Positions 38,322 to 47,081 are shown, counted from the first letter of the stretch. The stretch is 64,000 nucleotides of DNA from Bacillota bacterium (GCA_021828865.1 JAJZCW010000015.1:24616-88615); one strand, 5' to 3'. Numbers and translations are program-made. Notes: generated by a model from the letters alone, not told the origin.

Positions 38322-39101
38322 GTGAACCTTTTATTCATAGGAGATGTGACAGGAAAAGCGGGAATTACCTATTTGGCGGAACAACTAAAGCAATTGAGGC
38401 GGGAAGAAACGCTTGATCTGATTGTGGCAAATGGAGAAAATGCTGCAAAAAACGGAAGAGGAATCACGATTGGAGCGCTCGAAGAACTGTATGATTCAGG
38501 GGTAGAGCTTGTCACACTTGGCAATCATACATGGGATCAAAAGGAGATCTATGATTCCCTCGATAGGGATATGCGTATATGTCGACCGGCCAACTTTCAT
38601 GAGGATGCTCCGGGGCGAGGGTACCTCAATTGCGAAGTGAACGGGAAGCAGGTAGCTGTGATCAATTTGATCGGGAGAACCTATATGGGGCTGTATGAAA
38701 GTCCTTTTCAGATTGCCGACAAAATAGTTTCGGAAATTCGTCAAACCACCTCTTATATTTTCGTTGATTTTCACGCTGAAGTGACATCTGAAAAACTGGC
38801 GTTGGCATGGTATTTGAACGGAAAGGTATCTGCCGTTGTAGGGACGCATACACATGTGCAGACTGCAGATGAACGGATTTTACCCGGTGGAACCGCCTAT
38901 ATCACAGATGTCGGCATGACAGGTCCTCGTGATGGGATTATTGGTCTTAAGAAGGGACCGATGATTCAAAAATTTATCGATCAAATGCCGAACAAGCACG
39001 AACTCGAAGAAGGGCCTAGACAATTTTCAGCTGTGCTGATTACTATCGATGAATCTGGTAAATCCACAGCGATCAGGCGCATCTTACGCACTGAAGATTG
39101 A
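38322..39101 (+). CDS. ymdB: YmdB-type metallophosphoesterase
   Basis: 259 residues. Metal-binding signatures FIGDVTGKAG (with Asp), VANGENAA, LGNHTWDQKE and the C-terminal GTHTHVQTADE. YmdB hydrolyses 2',3'-cyclic nucleotides and influences sporulation, biofilm and motility choices in B. subtilis. The order rny-ymdB is conserved. GTG 38322 overlies no gene; the upstream terminator may reduce read-through from rny. Confidence 0.93.
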   Translation: MNLLFIGDVTGKAGITYLAEQLKQLRREETLDLIVANGENAAKNGRGITIGALEELYDSGVELVTLGNHTWDQKEIYDSLDRDMRICRPANFHEDAPGRGYLNCEVNGKQVAVINLIGRTYMGLYESPFQIADKIVSEIRQTTSYIFVDFHAEVTSEKLALAWYLNGKVSAVVGTHTHVQTADERILPGGTAYITDVGMTGPRDGIIGLKKGPMIQKFIDQMPNKHELEEGPRQFSAVLITIDESGKSTAIRRILRTED

Positions 39102-39130
39102 CAATTCAAAAACCGGGGGAGAGGGTAACT

Positions 39131-40078
39131 GTGTACAGAGGGTTGAAAGTGTTGGATGGTCATGCGGATATTTTATATCGCATGGAGACAGAGGGACTTT
39201 CTTTTTATGACGCGGATTCAAAATTGCAACAAAGTGCGGCAAAACTGCAAAAAAGCGGGATCGATGTGCAGGTATTTGTCACGTATGTAGATCCGTCATT
39301 TACGCCATCTGAGCAACTATATAAAGTGTTGTCATCGCTTCATCGGTTTCACACTGATGTGGAAAAAAACGGGGCCGTTGAGTTAGTCACTACTTCCGGA
39401 GATATTGAGAAGCTGATTGCATCGCGAACAACAGGTGCCATTTTGTCCTTGGAAGGCGCCGATGCCATTAATGGACAGATTGCGGTATTACATGCGCTTT
39501 ATCGCCTTGGCATTAGATGGATTGGGATCACCTGGAATGGCGCAAACAGTTTAGCAGATGGTGTGGGAGAGGAACGCGGAGCAGGACTTACGAATTTCGG
39601 CAAAGAAGCGGTGGCGGAAATGCAACGCCTAGGGATCGTGGTGGACGTATCACACCTCGCCTGGAGAGGGGTGGAGGATGTCCTTTCCATGACTAAAAAA
39701 CCGATGGTGGCCTCCCACAGTAACGCGCATGCTGTCTATCCTCATCGCAGGAATTTGCCGGACGAATTAATTCAAGGGATCGTTCAAAGCGGGGGGACGG
39801 TTGGCGTCACGTTTGTTCCGCATTTTATAGGAGGAAATGAAAGCCAATCGATTGATGACCTCATTTTGCACATGGAACACTTGCTTCGCGTGGCAGGACC
39901 GGATGGGGTAGCACTGGGTTCAGATTTTGACGGGATCACGGAGACTCTCGTCAATTTAAGAAACGGTGAAGAGTATCCGGCTTTGCTAGATCGGCTGATC
40001 GATGAATTTGGCATGGAAATAGCGAAGAAAGTGGCAGGGGAGAATTTATTGCGGGTACTGCGAAATACCATTCACTAA
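39131..40078 (+). CDS. Membrane-dipeptidase-like (peptidase M19) protein
   Basis: 315 residues of the renal-dipeptidase family. Metal ligands: HxD in DGHADILYRM, Glu in LSLEGAD, and His in VSHLAWRG and ASHSNAH; the later GSDFDGI carries the conserved Asp. It hydrolyses dipeptides, often with a D-residue. GTG 39131 follows GGGGGAGAGGG; the open frame back to 39098 overlaps the ymdB end. It ends at a strong terminator. A role in spore or wall peptide turnover is possible but unsupported. Confidence 0.92.
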   Translation: MYRGLKVLDGHADILYRMETEGLSFYDADSKLQQSAAKLQKSGIDVQVFVTYVDPSFTPSEQLYKVLSSLHRFHTDVEKNGAVELVTTSGDIEKLIASRTTGAILSLEGADAINGQIAVLHALYRLGIRWIGITWNGANSLADGVGEERGAGLTNFGKEAVAEMQRLGIVVDVSHLAWRGVEDVLSMTKKPMVASHSNAHAVYPHRRNLPDELIQGIVQSGGTVGVTFVPHFIGGNESQSIDDLILHMEHLLRVAGPDGVALGSDFDGITETLVNLRNGEEYPALLDRLIDEFGMEIAKKVAGENLLRVLRNTIH

Positions 40079-40079
40079 T

Positions 40080-40104
40080 AACGCCGGGTTGCCGGCGTTT
40101 TTTT
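40080..40104 (+). terminator. Intrinsic terminator after the dipeptidase gene
   Basis: AACGCCGG (40080-40087), loop GTTG, CCGGCGTT (40092-40099), then T residues. Confidence 0.93.
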
Positions 40105-40187
40105 ATTGGATTCCTCACCAAACATGGGCATATGGCATAGAGATAGGAGTACAGAACAAGGGCTTATGAAAGAGGAGGATCAGCGCG

Positions 40188-40736
40188 ATGATCGCAAAAG
40201 ATTCGATTTGTCGCGAAATTATCACCCAGGCGATATGCGGTAAAGGGACCAAATACACCACAGAGACGTTTACCCTGAAACCGGAAAATCCGCCTACTAC
40301 AGTAGGTGGCTGCTGGGTGATGAATCATCATTGTTCAGGAACGCTTATCGACGATTTGGTGGAAATTCACGGCCGCTTTGACTTAAATCTGTGGTACTCC
40401 TATCACGATAACTCGGAGACCACTGTTGCCAAAGATTCAGTGGACTACACCATTCAAGTTCCACTCGAAGAATTGGATCCCAAGGGGACTTTTGAAGAAA
40501 CTTCAGTGGATGTCCGCATGTTGCAGGATCCCAACTGTCTTGATGCTGTTTTGAATGAGGATACAGGCGAAGTGGCGGTAACCATCGAGATGGGGCATCA
40601 AGCAGAACTGATTGGTCGCACTAAATTATGGGTGATGGTATGCGACCCTACGCCGAAAAAAGAAAGCTATAGCGATTATTCAGAAAGCTACCTCGATGAG
40701 GAAAGTGTAGAGGAAAGTTCAAGCACTGTTCGATAG
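40188..40736 (+). CDS. cotE: Outer spore coat morphogenetic protein CotE
   Basis: 182 residues, as in B. subtilis (181). SREIITQAICGKGTKY-like N-terminus, GGCWVMNHHCSGTLIDD, EIHGRFDLNLWYSYHDNSET and an acidic Ser/Glu/Tyr-rich tail (from ~160) are characteristic. CotE sits on the mother-cell side of the forespore and directs outer-coat assembly. GAGGAGG precedes ATG 40188. It should be under mother-cell sigma factors, though I could not fix a promoter. It stands at the head of the ligase cluster, 37 nt before it. Confidence 0.96.
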   Translation: MIAKDSICREIITQAICGKGTKYTTETFTLKPENPPTTVGGCWVMNHHCSGTLIDDLVEIHGRFDLNLWYSYHDNSETTVAKDSVDYTIQVPLEELDPKGTFEETSVDVRMLQDPNCLDAVLNEDTGEVAVTIEMGHQAELIGRTKLWVMVCDPTPKKESYSDYSESYLDEESVEESSSTVR

Positions 40737-40772
40737 TCACACAATGAATTACTAAAAGGTGGGTGGGGGCTC

Positions 40773-41933
40773 GTGAAGAGCGCCCTTTTTTTGCGAGATA
40801 TGCTGGGGGTGGCCCATTTGGAAAACATCCAGAAAACTGCATTTGCTATGTATGCAATATTGGGTAGAAACAAAAAGTTTGGTCCACAGGATCGTATGTT
40901 CAGGGATTTGGCGAAGATCGCAAGTGGCAAGGGGATGGATTTCTTTGTGCTGGTGCCTGGATTCTCACAAGCTGGTCCTGAAATAGAGGGATACCGCTTG
41001 CAAAATAGTATAGATAGCCCTCACGACGAATGGGCGAAAATGAAAGTCATCTGGCCACAGGTGGTTCTTCGGAGAATGGTGCATTATCCCACTTCGCTAA
41101 GACGTCTGATAGCTGAAGAAGAAGATTGGTTAGAGCGGGAAAGTCAACTGATTACCTTGCCAAGAAGGTGGGGAAACAAGTGGAGGGTATATCAACAACT
41201 GCAAAAAGATGCGTTCTTACGCGCTTATTTACCGCACACGTCGATCATGAAAAGAACAAGTGAAATATTTCCTTTTTTAGATACTATTGATGATCTCTAC
41301 GTTAAACCGGTGCTTGGCTCTCAGGGCAGTCGTGTAATGAGAATACAAAAAAATGAGAATGCCGTCATTCTTGCATCAAGTCAGACGGAAATCAAAGCTT
41401 TTTCCAGCGTGGACCAAACTGGTTTGATGCAGGAAGTCAATGAAAGGCTTTCGGGACAAACGGCCATTGTTCAGGAGACTATTGATCTATTGCGCACACG
41501 GGAAGGGGAACCTATTGACCTTCGTTATCTAGTTCAGGCAACTTCAGAACAGCACCATCCCAAGGTGACAGCGATTGCAAGAGTGGGGAAAAAAAGCGGA
41601 ATCACGACTAACCTTCATACTGGCGGGCAGGCTTTTTCTACAAAGAAAGTGGTAGAGTTGCTTCCAAGTGAGCAAAGGTTGTCGTGGCAGCGTGGTGTGG
41701 AGGAAGGTAAAAAAGTAGCACGTAAAGTTTTCCGGTTATTTCAAAAAGAATATCCGCCACTCGTTGAATTGGGAGTTGACCTTGCGATTGATCAATCTGG
41801 ACAAGTGTATTTTCTTGAAATCAATCCATGCCCGGGCAGGAGGATGCTGAGAAAAGTATCCAAAGATTGGCGAATTCAATCGCTCGAGCGTATCGTGGAT
41901 TATGCCAGTTATCTCACTACTCGCAAAACCTGA
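40773..41933 (+). CDS. YheC/YheD-type ATP-grasp protein, copy 1
   Basis: 386 residues. N-terminal region (1-~150) of family type, then the ATP-grasp core: LYVKPVLGSQGSRVMRI (~170-186, nucleotide-binding Lys and Gly-rich loop), IVQETIDL, DLRYLVQA, and the metal-binding end LGVDLAIDQSGQVYFLEINPCPGR (Asp, Glu, Asn ligands). YheC and YheD of B. subtilis are spore-coat-associated; ATP-grasp enzymes form amide or related bonds through an acyl phosphate. The substrate is unknown. GTG 40773 follows GGTGGGTGGGGG. Intact and probably active; first gene of a five-gene run. Confidence 0.88.
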   Translation: MKSALFLRDMLGVAHLENIQKTAFAMYAILGRNKKFGPQDRMFRDLAKIASGKGMDFFVLVPGFSQAGPEIEGYRLQNSIDSPHDEWAKMKVIWPQVVLRRMVHYPTSLRRLIAEEEDWLERESQLITLPRRWGNKWRVYQQLQKDAFLRAYLPHTSIMKRTSEIFPFLDTIDDLYVKPVLGSQGSRVMRIQKNENAVILASSQTEIKAFSSVDQTGLMQEVNERLSGQTAIVQETIDLLRTREGEPIDLRYLVQATSEQHHPKVTAIARVGKKSGITTNLHTGGQAFSTKKVVELLPSEQRLSWQRGVEEGKKVARKVFRLFQKEYPPLVELGVDLAIDQSGQVYFLEINPCPGRRMLRKVSKDWRIQSLERIVDYASYLTTRKT

Positions 41934-41949
41934 TAAGGGGCGAATCTCG

Positions 41950-43092
41950 ATGATGACTGAGTCACTATTGCGCCCTGATATCGGCATTATGGCGCGTGTT
42001 CGATTTGTTGACGGCGAATTTGTTGGTCAGCAGGGAGCACTCTTAACTCACTATTTGCAAATTGCTAACAAAAACAGGCTGTTTGCCTGTGTGTTCGATC
42101 CGACAGGGGTAGATGTAGAAACAGGGATGGTATCGGGGTATGTCCTTACCCGCAGGGACGGAGATGCCACGGAGAGAATAGCGAAAGTGACCCTCTCGGT
42201 GCCCAATGTTATTTATGACCAAGTATTATCAAGGAAGTATGAAACCGCCAGAAAAATTTCTGCGAAACGTCAGTATTTGCGAAAACACGCGGTCATTTTT
42301 AATGACGGTTACTTTAACAAATGGCAGGTGTATGAATGGTTGAGTGAAGTTCAGGAATTGGAGGAGCATCTGCCGAAAACCTTCCGCTATTCGCTCACTC
42401 GCTTAAGAGATTATTGTTCCTTATATCCTGTGATTTTCATCAAACCTGTTCATGGCAGTCTTGGCAGGGGAATAATCAAGCTGATTCGTCAAGAAGAAGG
42501 ATGGCAAGCGATGATTCGACTAAAGCACTCAATAAAAGAAACGAAATTTACTAGTGATTGCGAGTCTATTCATCATCATTTTTTGCCTCGTACTGAAAGA
42601 CAACCGTATTTGCTTCAGGAAGGTGTGGCTTTGCTTGAAGTGGACCATCGTCCTCTCGATATTCGGGTTCTTATGCAAAAAAATGAGCGTGGCGAATGGA
42701 AGAGTACAAAAACCTACATTCGATTAGCTGCCAAAGGTGAATTTGTCTCGAATTTATCATCAGGGGGAGAGGCTTTCGCCATCAGTTGGCTTAAAGACGA
42801 GTTGCCATCCACCGTCTATCAACGGATGCGTAAACAAGTCAAAAACCTAGTCAAAATGTTGCCGGATATCATTGAGCAAAAGGCCAAACGTACGCTCGGT
42901 GAAATGGGTCTGGATTTTGGGGTGGATCAATCTGGGCAGGTGTATCTGCTCGAGATCAATTCAAAGCCCCGAAAAAATGTCGAGACGACCCGTGGAACAA
43001 TTGAATTGGTGGAACGGGCACTGGAGCGACCGCTTCTGTACGCCATGCACCTATATGCCAGCTCCCATCGAGAATTGAGAAAAGGTGTATAG
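41950..43092 (+). CDS. YheC/YheD-type ATP-grasp protein, copy 2
   Basis: 380 residues. N-terminal family domain beginning DIGIMARV, then ATP-grasp motifs FIKPVHGSLGRGIIKL, LLQEGVALLEVDHRPLDIRVLMQ, SNLSSGGEAF and MGLDFGVDQSGQVYLLEINSKPR. All expected catalytic positions are retained. AAGGGG (41935-41940) fits ATG 41950; an in-frame start at 41902 would overlap copy 1. It is more similar in layout to copy 1 than to copies 4 and 5 (long FGVDQSGQVYxLEIN string shared). Substrate unknown. Confidence 0.88.
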   Translation: MMTESLLRPDIGIMARVRFVDGEFVGQQGALLTHYLQIANKNRLFACVFDPTGVDVETGMVSGYVLTRRDGDATERIAKVTLSVPNVIYDQVLSRKYETARKISAKRQYLRKHAVIFNDGYFNKWQVYEWLSEVQELEEHLPKTFRYSLTRLRDYCSLYPVIFIKPVHGSLGRGIIKLIRQEEGWQAMIRLKHSIKETKFTSDCESIHHHFLPRTERQPYLLQEGVALLEVDHRPLDIRVLMQKNERGEWKSTKTYIRLAAKGEFVSNLSSGGEAFAISWLKDELPSTVYQRMRKQVKNLVKMLPDIIEQKAKRTLGEMGLDFGVDQSGQVYLLEINSKPRKNVETTRGTIELVERALERPLLYAMHLYASSHRELRKGV

Positions 43093-43104
43093 GAGGGGAA
43101 TGTG

Positions 43105-44553
43105 ATGCGGTTTTTTCTTCTCCATGGTGGGCAGGCATCGGCGACTCGACTTGCCAAACGCGTGAACGGGCTATTGCCTGTCCAAGAGGTAAAAGGCATC
43201 AAATCGGATGATCGGTTGATTCGATTTGGCAATACGGAGGACCTCGATTTGGGTTGGACTGTCAATCGACGGGATGCGCTACTTAGTGCCGATTCAAGAC
43301 GGACGTTGCTACGTTCTCTTCGCAGAGCGGGAGTCTCGTGCCCGCGAAGTCGCAGTGCGGAAGAAGACGGAGAAGTGAAAATGCAGTTGCACCGACACTA
43401 CCGTGTGCCTGTTTTTGATCTTAAGGCGCTTAGCTGTTTTCGTACAGAAAACAAATCAGTGTGGCTGAGCAAGCGGATTAACCAGATTACCGATTCATTT
43501 GTGGAAGTGCCTTGTGAACTAGATGAGGAAACCAAAAAAATCACGCAACTCGCCGTGAGGGCCGTTCATGCATTGGGCTTGGAATTTGGGCTTGTTAGTC
43601 TGGGAGTGCTCTCAAAATCACGGCAAGTAGTGCTCGATGTCGCGGCTACTCCGGTCCTGAAGGGGAGAACTTTGGACCTCTATGCCGATGCGGTAAAGGA
43701 GTGGATGAGCCAAGAAGAAAAACTCCAGCATCCGGATTTTCGACATTTGCTTCTTGGAACGGATTTAGAATTCATGCTGAGATCCAAACAAGGGAAAATG
43801 GTGATGGCCTCTAGGTATTTTCCGCAAAAAGGGCCGGTTGGGTGCGATGACCGAACATTTGCTGGTGACCGAAATCGCAGACCGCTCGCGGAAATCAGGC
43901 CTGATCCTGCTGATACGCCGGAGGAGTTAGTAGGCAACGTAAAAAAAGTGCTTAAAAAGGCAACACAACTTGCCAAACGGCCTTATCCGGAGTGGTTGGC
44001 GGGCAGTGCCCCTTTTTCCCGCTATCCAATTGGAGGACATCTGCATTTCAGCGGAGTTCCTATGTCAGGGCGGCTCGTCAATCTGCTGGATATTTACTTG
44101 GGGCTGCCGTTAATGCTCATTGAAGATCCTGAAACGGCAAGCAGAAGAAGGCCAAAATACGGATTCCTGGGTGACATACGGATCAAGGATTATGGTGGAT
44201 TTGAGTACCGAACGCCAGCGAGTTTTCTTGTCGACCCACAGATTACCTACGCTGTTTTCGCACTCGCATATACCGTTATCCACCATCATCATGAATTACC
44301 GTATTTGCCGCTTCATCGGCAGGATTTTGCGAGGGCGTTTTACAAAAGCGACAGAGACTACCTGCTTCCGCTCGTCGAAGAAGCGATCCGCGAATTGGAA
44401 AAGACAAAAACGTATGCCAAATATCAGGATATGATCGAACCCATTTTTACGATGATTCGCCAAGACGAGGTATGGGATGAATCGCTGGATATCAGGACAG
44501 CCTGGGGGCTACCACAATCTGTAACGATGAAAAAACGAAGTGCAGCGTCCTAA
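43105..44553 (+). CDS. Fusion of decayed ATP-grasp half with GS-like COOH-NH2 ligase
   Basis: 482 residues. Residues ~1-205 look like an ATP-grasp protein that has lost its nucleotide loop: only the C-terminal signature remains, as LGLEFGLVSLGVLSKS and VVLDVAATPVLKG, where the usual Glu-Ile-Asn is Asp-Val-Ala. From ~212 comes a glutamine-synthetase-fold amidoligase of the phage phiEco32 COOH-NH2 ligase type: LGTDLEFML, VGCDD, AEIRPDPADTPEEL, GGHLHFSG, GDIRIKDYGGFEYRTPAS and LVDP. These carry the expected metal and nucleotide residues. Such enzymes are predicted to join an amine to a carboxylate. AGGAGGGG precedes ATG 43105. Substrate unknown. Confidence 0.8.
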   Translation: MRFFLLHGGQASATRLAKRVNGLLPVQEVKGIKSDDRLIRFGNTEDLDLGWTVNRRDALLSADSRRTLLRSLRRAGVSCPRSRSAEEDGEVKMQLHRHYRVPVFDLKALSCFRTENKSVWLSKRINQITDSFVEVPCELDEETKKITQLAVRAVHALGLEFGLVSLGVLSKSRQVVLDVAATPVLKGRTLDLYADAVKEWMSQEEKLQHPDFRHLLLGTDLEFMLRSKQGKMVMASRYFPQKGPVGCDDRTFAGDRNRRPLAEIRPDPADTPEELVGNVKKVLKKATQLAKRPYPEWLAGSAPFSRYPIGGHLHFSGVPMSGRLVNLLDIYLGLPLMLIEDPETASRRRPKYGFLGDIRIKDYGGFEYRTPASFLVDPQITYAVFALAYTVIHHHHELPYLPLHRQDFARAFYKSDRDYLLPLVEEAIRELEKTKTYAKYQDMIEPIFTMIRQDEVWDESLDIRTAWGLPQSVTMKKRSAAS

Positions 44554-44570
44554 CGAGAGAAGGTGTAATC

Positions 44571-45641
44571 ATGGCAACTAAGCGTCCCATCATGGGAATA
44601 CTAGTGACCGAAAAAAACTGGAATTCTCATTATATACGCTCTATTTTGCGGACCGCAGGTGAAGCAAATGTAAAAGCATTTCGATTGACTCCGGAAGATT
44701 TGCAAACATCGCTTCGCTATCACGGGAATAGAGCCTTACCAACAGTGATCTACAACCGCATCCCCACTCGTAAAGAAGAGTCTGATCCTCACACCAAAGC
44801 GGCAAAAGGATGGCTGGCAAGGGCTCAGATCCCGATCTTTAATTCGAGGTTTTTTAACAAGCGGGAAGTTGACAGGTGTTTACGGAAAAATAATGAGACT
44901 TCGAGCTATCTGCCGTCTTCGTGGTATTTTTGGGAACCGGATCAAATCGAATCCTGGTTAAACCAGTTTGGTTCGCTTTACTTAAAGCCGATCTCCGGGA
45001 GTTTGGGAGAGGGAATTTGCAGGTTAGAAAAAAAGGGGTCACGGTTTTTACTGGAGATGAGAAATGCAAATGGAGTAGAAGTGACGTCTTTAGAAGGGAA
45101 AAAAGAGCTTATTGCCTACTTCAAACGAAAAATCGGCCATCATCAATGGATCATTCAAGAAGAAATTCCGCTTCGTACGTACCACGATAGAAAATCAGAT
45201 TTTCGCGTGCATGTCCAGCGACTTCCTGGTGGCGATTTCAAAGTAACGGGTTATGCAGCAAAAGTGGCAGCAAAAGGGGCTGTCACCACACACGTTCGAA
45301 GTGGCGGAAGCATTGTGAAAGGCTCTACTGTGCTTGATGCGTGGTTCCATGATCAAGCGGAGGCGGCATATGATGCGATGGAGGCGGCAGCAATCACCAT
45401 CAGCAAAACCATCAGCGACACGCTTGAACCTGCCATGGGGGAATTAGGGCTTGATATGGGGTTTTCAAAAGATGGCAGACTGGTGTTGTTTGAAGCGAAC
45501 GCCAAACCGGGGCGATCAATTTTTCACACCCCTTTTCTTCGCAAAGAAAACGCCGCTTCCCTGCAGCTTCTCATTGATTATGCTGTTTCACTCTCAGAAA
45601 ACGAATGGAAAACAATAGCTTACCAAGGAGTGGTATCCTGA
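44571..45641 (+). CDS. YheC/YheD-type ATP-grasp protein, copy 3
   Basis: 356 residues. MGILVTEKNWNSHYIRSIL and VIYNRIPTRKEE (the family VYNRIPxR motif) in the N-terminal half, then LYLKPISGSLGEGICRL, WIIQEEIPL, DFRVHVQRL, GAVTTHVRSGGS and LGLDMGFSKDGRLVLFEANAKPGRS. Catalytic residues are present, with Glu-Ala-Asn as the C-terminal metal signature. Follows the amidoligase gene by 17 nt with GAGAGAAGG upstream of ATG 44571. Substrate unknown. Confidence 0.88.
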   Translation: MATKRPIMGILVTEKNWNSHYIRSILRTAGEANVKAFRLTPEDLQTSLRYHGNRALPTVIYNRIPTRKEESDPHTKAAKGWLARAQIPIFNSRFFNKREVDRCLRKNNETSSYLPSSWYFWEPDQIESWLNQFGSLYLKPISGSLGEGICRLEKKGSRFLLEMRNANGVEVTSLEGKKELIAYFKRKIGHHQWIIQEEIPLRTYHDRKSDFRVHVQRLPGGDFKVTGYAAKVAAKGAVTTHVRSGGSIVKGSTVLDAWFHDQAEAAYDAMEAAAITISKTISDTLEPAMGELGLDMGFSKDGRLVLFEANAKPGRSIFHTPFLRKENAASLQLLIDYAVSLSENEWKTIAYQGVVS

Positions 45642-46723
45642 TGGGGAGCATCGGCATTTTGACGGCGGGCGGTAACGATGGGGAAATCGGCGGCAACATC
45701 GCTCATTTTCGGCGGCTAGGCAAAATGGCACAGCAAATGGGGCAAACAATGGCGCTTTTTCAAGTGAATCGCGATGGGTCAGTGGATCCTTATGAATGGG
45801 TGGGCAAACGCGAAAGGTATGTACCGCAGCCCAAACTCTCTGTGTCACCCGTGCTTTATAATCGCATTCCAAGTCGTCCCCTTGAAATATCACGAAAAAT
45901 CCAAGGGAAAATGGACGAGTGGGAAAGCAATGGACACGTCATTACTAATCCGCATTTTTTAAGTAAGTGGGAACTCGCAAAAATCTGGCGCGAAGAGGAA
46001 CTAATTCGCGGTTATCTACTTGAAACGGAACAATTGGTAGATGCGGATGATCTAGCCCGTTGGCTCGAAGAAAGGTCGTCATTTTATCTAAAACCAATCT
46101 CGGGAAAAGCGGGCATTGGAATGATGCATCTGCAAAAAAATGCCTCCGGGATTCACGTTCGGGAGCAACAAAAAGGCAGGCTAATCGATCACGGTCATTT
46201 ATCATGGCGCGAACTCAGCTGGTTTTTAGATCAATCAAGAAGATACGGGCGGTACCTCTTGCAGGAGGAAGCAAATGTTGCTACCTGGAACGGTCACCGG
46301 TTTGACGTGCGAATGCTGCTTCATCACCAACCAGAGTCGGGATTTTCGGTATCTGGAATGGCGATTCGCAGTGCGCCACTTGGAAGCGTGACCACACATG
46401 TCCCAAATGGAGGCACCCGTGACCGGATCGATCGGGTATTTACGGATGTGTTTGGAAACGACCATGATGCAATGATCAGTGATCTGGTGAGCGTGGCGGA
46501 AGCGGCTGCTAGTGCTATCGCCCGAACGCCGGGGACATGGACTGAACTCTCAATGGATGCGAGCGTGACACCGGATGGAAGGCCCATTTTATTTGAAGCC
46601 AATGCTAAACCGATGAAATTTGATGAACGGGACATTGAACAATATGGAAAAATGAGATTATTGGATAGTCTCACAAGTATTGCTAGGCGTATGGAAAAGC
46701 GCTATCAGGGTATGATAAAGTAA
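45641..46723 (+). CDS. YheC/YheD-type ATP-grasp protein, copy 4
   Basis: 360 residues. MGSIGILTAGG start, VLYNRIPSRPLE, FYLKPISGKAGIGMMHL, LLQEEANVATWNGHRFDVRML, GSVTTHVPNGGT and LSMDASVTPDGRPILFEANAKPMK. Compared with copy 3 the VYNRIPxR and GSVTTHVxNGG segments are shared, so the two are closest paralogues. ATG 45641 overlaps the previous stop as TGATG and follows CAAGGAGTGG. It is the last gene of the cluster. Substrate unknown. Confidence 0.88.
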   Translation: MGSIGILTAGGNDGEIGGNIAHFRRLGKMAQQMGQTMALFQVNRDGSVDPYEWVGKRERYVPQPKLSVSPVLYNRIPSRPLEISRKIQGKMDEWESNGHVITNPHFLSKWELAKIWREEELIRGYLLETEQLVDADDLARWLEERSSFYLKPISGKAGIGMMHLQKNASGIHVREQQKGRLIDHGHLSWRELSWFLDQSRRYGRYLLQEEANVATWNGHRFDVRMLLHHQPESGFSVSGMAIRSAPLGSVTTHVPNGGTRDRIDRVFTDVFGNDHDAMISDLVSVAEAAASAIARTPGTWTELSMDASVTPDGRPILFEANAKPMKFDERDIEQYGKMRLLDSLTSIARRMEKRYQGMIK

Positions 46724-46757
46724 AGACATCAATTCCTTGATTACCGTTTATTCCTTG

Positions 46758-46786
46758 TTGCAATATACGCCTCTACTTGTTAACAT
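46758..46786 (+). promoter_or_regulatory. Candidate promoter of the 6S RNA gene
   Basis: TTGCAA (46758-46763), 17 nt, TAACAT (46781-46786). The expected start (~46793) falls at the first stem of the RNA below. Confidence 0.45.
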
Positions 46787-46789
46787 AAT

Positions 46790-46969
46790 CTCACCTGCGC
46801 TGCACGTACGAACGACTTATGTTTTGAACCTTACGTGTTAAACGGGAGACAGGAATACGACTTCGTGCTGACAGGCCCTCTTGAAGGGAAGCCAAAGATC
46901 GAAGCGCGAGTCCCCCACCTGCGAGAGCGGGTTCGAAAACACGTGTTCTGTACGGCATGTGCGGGTGAG
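46790..46969 (+). ncRNA. ssrS: 6S RNA (SsrS) candidate
   Basis: The 440-nt gap between the ligase cluster and the nitrate reductase operon holds no credible ORF but a long rod-like fold. Closing stem: 46790-46809 pairs with 46950-46969 (16 of 20 positions, one 4-nt internal loop). Inner stem: ACGTGTT (46833-46839) with AACACGT (46938-46944), flanked by GAAC/GTTC (46810-46813 and 46945-46948). In the 3' strand a small hairpin CACCTGC-GAGA-GCGGGTT matches the conserved 6S element (CACCUG, then GGGUUCGAAA). Apical stems CTTCG/CGAAG (46861-46865, 46890-46894) and CCCT/AGGG follow. 6S RNA mimics an open promoter and traps sigma-A holoenzyme in stationary phase. Ends are approximate. Confidence 0.72.
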
Positions 46970-46997
46970 TATCATAATCACAGTAGATGAGAACGAC

Positions 46998-47019
46998 GAG
47001 CCGAAAGGCTCTTTTTTTT
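46998..47019 (+). terminator. Intrinsic terminator after the 6S RNA candidate
   Basis: GAGCC (46998-47002), GAAA tetraloop, GGCTC (47007-47011), then eight T residues. Confidence 0.85.
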
Positions 47020-47081
47020 GTTTAAATATAAGATCAATAAAATGTGAACGTTTTAAGAAATGTCTTGGATGGCAATCCAGG

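Noticed and set aside
40105..40187. Sigma-E or sigma-K promoter for cotE
   Set aside because: CATAGAGATA near 40136 resembles a mother-cell -10, but no matching -35 at proper spacing could be found, so it is not listed as a feature.
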